DNA of 64,000 nucleotides from Oryzobacter faecalis (GTDB lineage: Bacteria > Actinomycetota > Actinomycetes > Actinomycetales > Dermatophilaceae): the NCBI RefSeq assembly GCF_046764005.1, contig NZ_JBKOFW010000001.1:744001-808000 (forward strand), in the 5' to 3' direction. The position numbers were made by a program, and so were the translations under genes. Shown piece after piece: positions 59,365-64,000 of this stretch (position 1 is its first letter; each line of letters begins with the position of its first letter). The notes under the pieces are model-generated. The model was not told the DNA's origin and did no database searches. It saw only the letters and a list, made by a program, of their open reading frames with translations.

Positions 59365-59376
59365 TAGGATCGGGCC
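59365..59376 (+). promoter_or_regulatory. leaderless-type promoter -10 (TAGGAT)
   Basis: TAGGAT at 59365-59370, six bases, then the ATG at 59377 of the HIT gene. Confidence 0.55.
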
Positions 59377-59949
59377 ATGGAGCCGACCGAGGACCCCGCG
59401 CGCGCGACGGCCGTCGAGGCCGCTGCCGCTTTCGCGGGGGAGGGTGACGGCTTCGAGCGGCTGTGGACCCCGCACCGGATGGTCTACATCGCCGGCGACC
59501 GTCCCGACCCCGAGCCCGGCGACGGCTGCCCGTTCTGCGCGGCGCCCGGCAAGGATGACGCCGAGGGGCTCGTCGTGCACCGGGGCGAGCACGGCTACGT
59601 CGTCATGAACCTCTACCCGTACAACCCGGGGCACGTCCTCGTCTGCCCCTACCGGCACGTCTCGCTCTACGTCGAGCTCACCGACGAGGAGACCGCCGAG
59701 TTCACCGCCCTCACCAAGGCGGCGATCCGGGCGCTGGAGTCGGCCTCGGCCCCGATGGGCTTCAACATCGGCATGAACCAGGGGGCCGTCGCCGGTGCCG
59801 GTGTCGCCGCCCACCTGCACCAGCACGTCGTGCCCCGCTGGGGTGGCGACGCGAACTTCCTCCCGATCATCGCCCGCACCAAGGCGCTGCCGATGCTCCT
59901 CGAGGACGTCCGCGCCCGTCTCGTCGAGCACTGGCCCACGGCCGGCTGA
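59377..59949 (+). CDS. HIT-family nucleotide hydrolase/phosphorylase (Ap4A type)
   Basis: 190 residues. The HIT motif is AAHLHQHVVPRWGGDANFLP (HxHxHxx with the catalytic middle His). Upstream are GCPFCAAPGKDD (CxxC near the N-terminus), VVMNLYPYNPGHVLVCPYRHV and MGFNIGMNQGAVAGAGV. This type acts as an Ap4A phosphorylase or related dinucleotide hydrolase. In many actinobacteria it directly follows thrS, but here 4.5 kb of other genes lie between. It has its own TAGGAT leaderless-type promoter. Confidence 0.92.
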   Translation: MEPTEDPARATAVEAAAAFAGEGDGFERLWTPHRMVYIAGDRPDPEPGDGCPFCAAPGKDDAEGLVVHRGEHGYVVMNLYPYNPGHVLVCPYRHVSLYVELTDEETAEFTALTKAAIRALESASAPMGFNIGMNQGAVAGAGVAAHLHQHVVPRWGGDANFLPIIARTKALPMLLEDVRARLVEHWPTAG

Positions 59950-59987
59950 CGTCCTCGGAACACGCTGACCGCCCCGCCCCGGCGTGA

Positions 59988-59999
59988 CACGATGCGGGG
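59988..59999 (+). promoter_or_regulatory. leaderless-type promoter -10 (CACGAT) for the second PPK2
   Basis: CACGAT at 59988-59993 is followed by six bases and the ATG at 60000. The first base is C rather than T. Confidence 0.4.
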
Positions 60000-60818
60000 A
60001 TGGCGAAGCGGCGGCGGCTCGACCGTGCGGTGTACGAGGCCGAGCTGATGCGGCTCCAGGCCGAGCTCGTGACCCTGCAGTCCTGGGTCAGGCAGGAGGG
60101 CGAGCGCATCGTCGTCGTCTTCGAGGGGCGTGACGCAGCCGGCAAGGGGTCGGCGATCAAGCGGGTCACCGAGTACCTCAACCCTCGGCAGGCGCGCATC
60201 GTCGCCCTCCCGGTGCCCACCGAGCGCGAGCGCACCCAGTGGTACTTCCAGCGGTACGTCGAGCACCTGCCGGCCGCCGGCGAGATCGTCATCTTCGACC
60301 GCAGCTGGTACAACCGGGCCGGCGTCGAGCGCGTGCTGGGCTACTGCTCGCCGGAGGAGCACCAGCGCTTCCTGCGGCAGTGCCCGATCTTCGAGCGGAT
60401 GCTCGTCGAGGACGGCATCCGGCTCGTCAAGTACTGGTTCTCGGTGAGCGACGCCGAGCAGCAGCGCCGGTTCGAGTCGCGGCTCGGCGACCCGATGCGG
60501 CGGTGGAAGCTGTCGACGACGGACGTGGAGTCGATCACCCGGTGGGAGGACTACTCCCGGGCCAAGGACGACATGATGGTCCACACCGACATCCCGGAGG
60601 CACGCTGGAACGTCGTCGAGAGCGACGACAAGCGGCGCTCGCGGATCAACATGATCGCCCACCTCCTCACCCAGGTTCCGTACCGCGACGTCGAGCCCGA
60701 GGTCGTGCCCCTGCCGCAGCGGCCCCCCTCTCGCGGCTACGTGCGGCCCGACCGGTCCCTCCAGCACGAGGTCCCCGACCACGCCGCCACCCTCGGGCGG
60801 CGGGACCCGGAGGACTGA
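60000..60818 (+). CDS. ppk2: polyphosphate kinase 2 (class I-like)
   Basis: 272 residues, the compact PPK2 size. Walker A is VVFEGRDAAGKGSAIKRV, then STEYLNPRQ-like arginine region, VPTERERTQWYFQRYVEHLP, Walker B EIVIFDRSWYNRAGVERVLG, and lid DPMRRWKLSTTDVESITRW with WEDYSRAKDDMMVHTD. This lid pattern (RRWKLS..D..S..RW..Y..AKD) is that of one-domain PPK2 enzymes acting mostly on ADP/ATP. It differs strongly from the PPK2 at 24063. It lies beside the EF-G2-like gene on the opposite strand, convergently. Confidence 0.93.
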   Translation: MAKRRRLDRAVYEAELMRLQAELVTLQSWVRQEGERIVVVFEGRDAAGKGSAIKRVTEYLNPRQARIVALPVPTERERTQWYFQRYVEHLPAAGEIVIFDRSWYNRAGVERVLGYCSPEEHQRFLRQCPIFERMLVEDGIRLVKYWFSVSDAEQQRRFESRLGDPMRRWKLSTTDVESITRWEDYSRAKDDMMVHTDIPEARWNVVESDDKRRSRINMIAHLLTQVPYRDVEPEVVPLPQRPPSRGYVRPDRSLQHEVPDHAATLGRRDPED

Positions 60819-60833
60819 GCAGCGCCCCGGGCT

Positions 60834-62930
60834 TCAGGCGTCGGCGGTGAGGTGCTCGCGGGCCAGCCGGTCGGGGAGCTGCTCGTAGCCGCGCTCCTCG
60901 CGGTGGAAGCTCCCGGTGCCGTGCGCGAGCGAGCGCAGCGCGACCGCGTAGTCGAGCAGCTCGAGCTGCGGCACCGCGGCCTCGAGCACCGACCGGCCGG
61001 GCTCGCCGTCGGCGGGGGCCGAGCCGATGATCTGGCCGCGACGGGTGCCGATGTCGGTCATGACCGCCCCGAGGTACTCGTCGTCGACCGTCACGGTGAC
61101 CGTGTCGACCGGCTCGAGGAGGCAGAGGGTCGAGGGCGACGCGAGCTCGCGCAGGGCGAGCCCCGCCGCGGTCTGGAAGGCGATGTCCGAGGAGTCCACC
61201 GAGTGCGCCTTGCCGTCGGTGAGGGTGACCTTGACGTCGACGACGGGCCACCCCGCGAGCAGGCCCTTGGCCAGCTGCGTGTGCACCCCCTTCTCCACGC
61301 TGCCGATGAACTGGCGCGGCACCGCGCCGCCGACGACCTTCTCGGCGAACTCGACGCCGCTGCCGCGGGGGAGCGGCTCGAGGACGAGGTGGCACACCGC
61401 GAACTGGCCGTGGCCCCCGGACTGCTTGACGTGACGGCCCTGGGCCTCCGAGCGCGACACCGCGGTCTCGCGCATCGCCACCTTGACCGGCACCTGCTCG
61501 ACCCCGACGTTGAACCGCGAGCGCAGCCGCGCGAGGACGAGGTCGAGGTGCGCCGGACCGGTGGTCCACAGCACGACCTGGCCGGTGCCGGCGTCGTGCT
61601 CGATGCGCAGTGACGGGTCCTCGGCGGCGAGCTCGCGGAACGCCACCGGCATCCGGTCCTCGTCCGCGCGGGTCGCGGCCGCGACCGCCGCGGGGAGCAG
61701 GGCCTCCGGCAGCGCCCACGGCGTGACGAGCAGGGGCTGGTCGGGGGAGGAGAGCGTGTCCGAGGTCTGGGCCGTCGCGAGCTTGGTCACGACGACGACC
61801 TCGCCCGCCACGGCCTCGTTCTTCGGCTGCAGCTCGCCGTCGAGGGGAGCCGCGATGGCTCCGGGGCGGACGTCCTCGTCGTGGGGCGCGTGCCCCTCGC
61901 CCGTGGGGACGCCGAGCAGCTCGAGGTGCCCGGAGACGTGCACGGCGCGGTCGGTGCGCAGCCGCCCGGAGAACACCCGCACGAGGGAGAGGTGCCCGAC
62001 GTAGGCGTCGGACTCGGTGTGGACGACCTCGGCCACCAGCGGACCGTCGGGATCGGCCGTGATCGTGACCGGCGCGCCACCGGAGGTTCCCGTGACCGTC
62101 GGGAGGGCGTGGAGCCCCGGGTGCGGGAAGCCGGCCTCGACGAGGTGGAGCAGGACCCCGACACCGGCGCCGTTCTCGGCCGAGACCGGCAGGACGGGGT
62201 GGAACGTGCCGTGGGCGACCGCGGTGAGCAGGTCGCGCTCGAGGGTCTCGAAGTCGAGCTCCTCGCCCTCGAGGTAACGGTCCATGAGGGCGCCGTCCTC
62301 GGACTCCTCGATGATCCCCTCGATGAGGCCCGGCCGGTGGGTGTCGAAGACCTCGGCGTGCTCCGGCCCTGCGGGGCGCACCGTGCGCGCTCCTCCCGCG
62401 TAGTCGTGCACCTCGCCGAGGAGGAGGTCGGCGATGCACGTCACCGCGCCCTCGGACCCCGCGACCGGGACCCCGAGGGGCTGGACCCCGGCGCCGTAGT
62501 GGGCCCGGCAGTCCTCGAGCGTCGCCTCGAAGTCGGCCTCCCGGGCGTCGAGCTGGGTGATGACGACCGCCCGGGGCATCCCGACGAGCGCGCACTCGTG
62601 CCACAGCGCGCGGCTCTGTGCGTCGGCGCCGTCCGCGGCCGAGACGACGAAAAGGGCGGCATCCGCCGCCCTCAGCCCTGCCCGCACCTCCCCGACGAAG
62701 TCGGGGTGACCCGGCGCGTCGAGGAGGGTGAGCACCACCCCTCCGGTCCGGACCGTCGCGGCCCGCAGGCCCGTCGTGGGCTCGGTGCGACCGCGTGCCG
62801 AGCGTCCCGCGACGCACGCGTCGACGACGTGGTCGAAGAGCCGGGACTTGCCCGCGCCGCTCGGTCCGACGAGGACCACGTTGCGGATCCGGGTGGTGTC
62901 GCTGACGGTGGGGGCCACGGTGCCGCTCAT
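60834..62930 (-). CDS. elongation factor G-like protein (EF-G2 type)
   Basis: 698 residues. The GTPase domain is degenerate at key motifs: P-loop LVGPSGAGKSRL (not GHVDAGKT), G3 DAPGHPDFVGEV intact, G4 VITQLDAREADF (TQLD instead of NKxD), G5 VSAENGAGVG. Domains II-V follow (SLVRVFSGRLRTDRAVHV, ARLRSRFNVGVEQVPVKV, KQSGGHGQFAVCHLVLEP, GVHTQLAKGLLAGWPVVDVK). Actinobacteria carry such EF-G2 proteins in addition to true EF-G, without known translocase activity. The ATG at 62930 was chosen because the P-loop follows about 20 residues later. Confidence 0.9.
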   Translation of the reverse strand: MSGTVAPTVSDTTRIRNVVLVGPSGAGKSRLFDHVVDACVAGRSARGRTEPTTGLRAATVRTGGVVLTLLDAPGHPDFVGEVRAGLRAADAALFVVSAADGADAQSRALWHECALVGMPRAVVITQLDAREADFEATLEDCRAHYGAGVQPLGVPVAGSEGAVTCIADLLLGEVHDYAGGARTVRPAGPEHAEVFDTHRPGLIEGIIEESEDGALMDRYLEGEELDFETLERDLLTAVAHGTFHPVLPVSAENGAGVGVLLHLVEAGFPHPGLHALPTVTGTSGGAPVTITADPDGPLVAEVVHTESDAYVGHLSLVRVFSGRLRTDRAVHVSGHLELLGVPTGEGHAPHDEDVRPGAIAAPLDGELQPKNEAVAGEVVVVTKLATAQTSDTLSSPDQPLLVTPWALPEALLPAAVAAATRADEDRMPVAFRELAAEDPSLRIEHDAGTGQVVLWTTGPAHLDLVLARLRSRFNVGVEQVPVKVAMRETAVSRSEAQGRHVKQSGGHGQFAVCHLVLEPLPRGSGVEFAEKVVGGAVPRQFIGSVEKGVHTQLAKGLLAGWPVVDVKVTLTDGKAHSVDSSDIAFQTAAGLALRELASPSTLCLLEPVDTVTVTVDDEYLGAVMTDIGTRRGQIIGSAPADGEPGRSVLEAAVPQLELLDYAVALRSLAHGTGSFHREERGYEQLPDRLAREHLTADA

Positions 62931-63080
62931 GCCCCCACCTTTCCCCTGTCGGCGCGCACGCACAAGCGCTGGTCGGGAGTCACTCGCCGTCGTGTGCGCC
63001 GCGGGGGCCCGTCCCGTCGGAAGGAGTGTTCCGTCGTGGACGCCCGCACCTCTCGAGGCCATGGCAGCCTGCGGCGCCGT

Positions 63081-64000
63081 TCAGGCGGCGGGGGTCTCCT
63101 TGCGCCACGGGGCGCGGGCGTCGTCGAGGTCCTGCTCGCCGGCTGCGTCGGTGAACCACTCGTTCCACAGGGCGAGGTCGTGCTCGGCGACGCGGCTCTC
63201 GAGGTCGTCGTCGCCGGTGAGGGCGGCGGCGAGCTCGGCGAGGCGCGTGGGGGTGATCGGGGGTGGGTCGTGGGCGGAGCGTTCTCGGGCGATCTGTTCG
63301 AGGTGTCGGTCGTAGGAGCCCTCGGTGAGGTCCCACACGACGTACCGGCCGCGGGTGTCGGGTCTGGCTCGCACGGTGGCCCACAGGCGTCTGCGGTGGA
63401 CGACCTGGTGGTGCCGTTCGCACAGCAGAGCGGCATTGTCGAGGTCGGTGGCCCCGCCGTCGAGCCAGTGCAGGGCGTGATGGGCGCGGGTCCACGCGGC
63501 CGGGGCGGCACACCCCGGGTAGGTGCAGCACCGGTCGCGACGGGCCAGCGCGCGACGTTGGGCGCGGGAGAACAGGCGGGCGACGCGGCCGAGGTCGAGG
63601 ACTTCGCCGGCCGTGCCCAGGACGTGGGGGATGAGGTCGGCCTCGCAGCAGATCCGGCGCAGGGTCTCCACGGACAGCACGGTGCCGGTGGCGGTGGAGC
63701 CGAGGACCTCACCGCACCCGGTGCCCTCGACCAGGTCGTCCAGCGCGATGGTGAGGTGGACCGCGGCCGCGGCCCCACCCGTCCCGTCGGGGCCGGTGGT
63801 GTCGGCGTCGAGGCCGGAGGAGCGGCGGCAGACCTCGGTGAGGGCCTCGACGCGGCGCTGCCCGGCAGGGCGCAGGTCGCGTGCCCCGGTGGCGTCGTTG
63901 GGGGCGGGCGCGGACAGGGGCCCGATCGCCGCTTCGAGGGCGACGGCCTGCTCGGGTGTCATCCGCAGCTGGTACTCGGTGAGGTCGGTGGACGCGACCA
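63081..64000 (-). CDS. DUF222 / HNH endonuclease domain protein (5' end outside window)
   Basis: The frame remains open to the window edge, so the start lies beyond 64000. Visible are a Leu/Val-rich DUF222-type part (VHLTIALDDLVEGTGCGEVL) and, near the C-terminus, the HNH module: RRDRCCTYPGCAAPAAW (zinc Cys pair), TRAHHALHWLDGGATDLDNA, LLCERHHQVVH. This is the 13E12-repeat-like family that occurs in many copies in actinobacteria. DNA cleavage is plausible but not shown. Reads toward the EF-G2 gene on the same strand, 150 bases away. Confidence 0.85.
   Translation of the reverse strand, partial: VASTDLTEYQLRMTPEQAVALEAAIGPLSAPAPNDATGARDLRPAGQRRVEALTEVCRRSSGLDADTTGPDGTGGAAAAVHLTIALDDLVEGTGCGEVLGSTATGTVLSVETLRRICCEADLIPHVLGTAGEVLDLGRVARLFSRAQRRALARRDRCCTYPGCAAPAAWTRAHHALHWLDGGATDLDNAALLCERHHQVVHRRRLWATVRARPDTRGRYVVWDLTEGSYDRHLEQIARERSAHDPPPITPTRLAELAAALTGDDDLESRVAEHDLALWNEWFTDAAGEQDLDDARAPWRKETPAA

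Overview
This 64 kb window comes from a very GC-rich actinobacterial chromosome. GTG starts are common, many stop/start codons overlap as ATGA or GTGA, and genes are dense with short gaps. Marker blocks point the same way: dxs / fadB / thiolase / RNase D / DUF3000 / hemE / hemG / hemQ, an EF-G2-type factor, a FabG4-type long reductase, and a probable tuberculostearic (10-methyl) fatty acid pair. I infer a relative of the Intrasporangiaceae (Micrococcales), but there is no rRNA or species marker here, so this is only a guess. I see no insertion sequence, phage, CRISPR array or replication origin.

Layout. 0-3.2 kb: the 3' end of dxs, a methyltransferase, an epimerase-like SDR and a DinB/pentapeptide protein. 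3.2-10.4 kb, all on the minus strand: an HTH-MurA fusion, a fatty acid oxidation complex (fadB and thiolase), RNase D and DUF3000. 10.5-16.4 kb: a DMT transporter and the coproporphyrin-dependent haem genes hemE, hemG and hemQ, with a DinB protein and a DUF4349 lipoprotein between them. 16.4-19.4 kb: a phosphotransferase, an ArsR-SRPBCC-TIGR03086 operon and msrB. 19.4-27.9 kb: a polymerase-ligase fusion (NHEJ type), an alpha/beta hydrolase, a RibD-like reductase, PPK2, AidB and a BrkB-type membrane protein. 28.0-32.3 kb: tRNA-Gly, -Cys and -Val, a duplicated ABM-like protein, flavodoxin, pabB-pabC and tRNA-Val(CAC).

32.3-37.0 kb is a sulfur-flavoured block: a rhodanese, an unknown protein, then an overlapping three-gene operon of MBL-rhodanese-rhodanese, an MFS carrier and an ArsR-rhodanese fusion. 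Its codon use differs from its neighbours. 37.1-38.4 kb: an ECF sigma factor and a probable membrane anti-sigma factor. 38.5-42.8 kb: an uncommon minus-strand operon of two peptidoglycan-binding proteins, a thermolysin-like HExxH protein and a ComEC-like MBL hydrolase. This is the most intriguing accessory unit in the window.

43.0-50.3 kb is lipid metabolism: a MOSC-like protein, a FAD oxidoreductase and a fatty acid methyltransferase, then a TetR regulator diverging from a thiolase-FabG4-MaoC operon. 50.4-60.8 kb: a FUSC protein, a kinase-like protein, thrS, a strongly structured non-coding region, GNAT, SDR, DUF305, an LVIVD-repeat exported protein, a HIT protein and a second PPK2. 60.8-64 kb: an EF-G2-like GTPase and a DUF222/HNH protein cut by the window end.

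A theme across the window is the leaderless promoter. Many genes have a TANNNT box exactly 6 or 7 nt before the start codon, which also settles several start choices.
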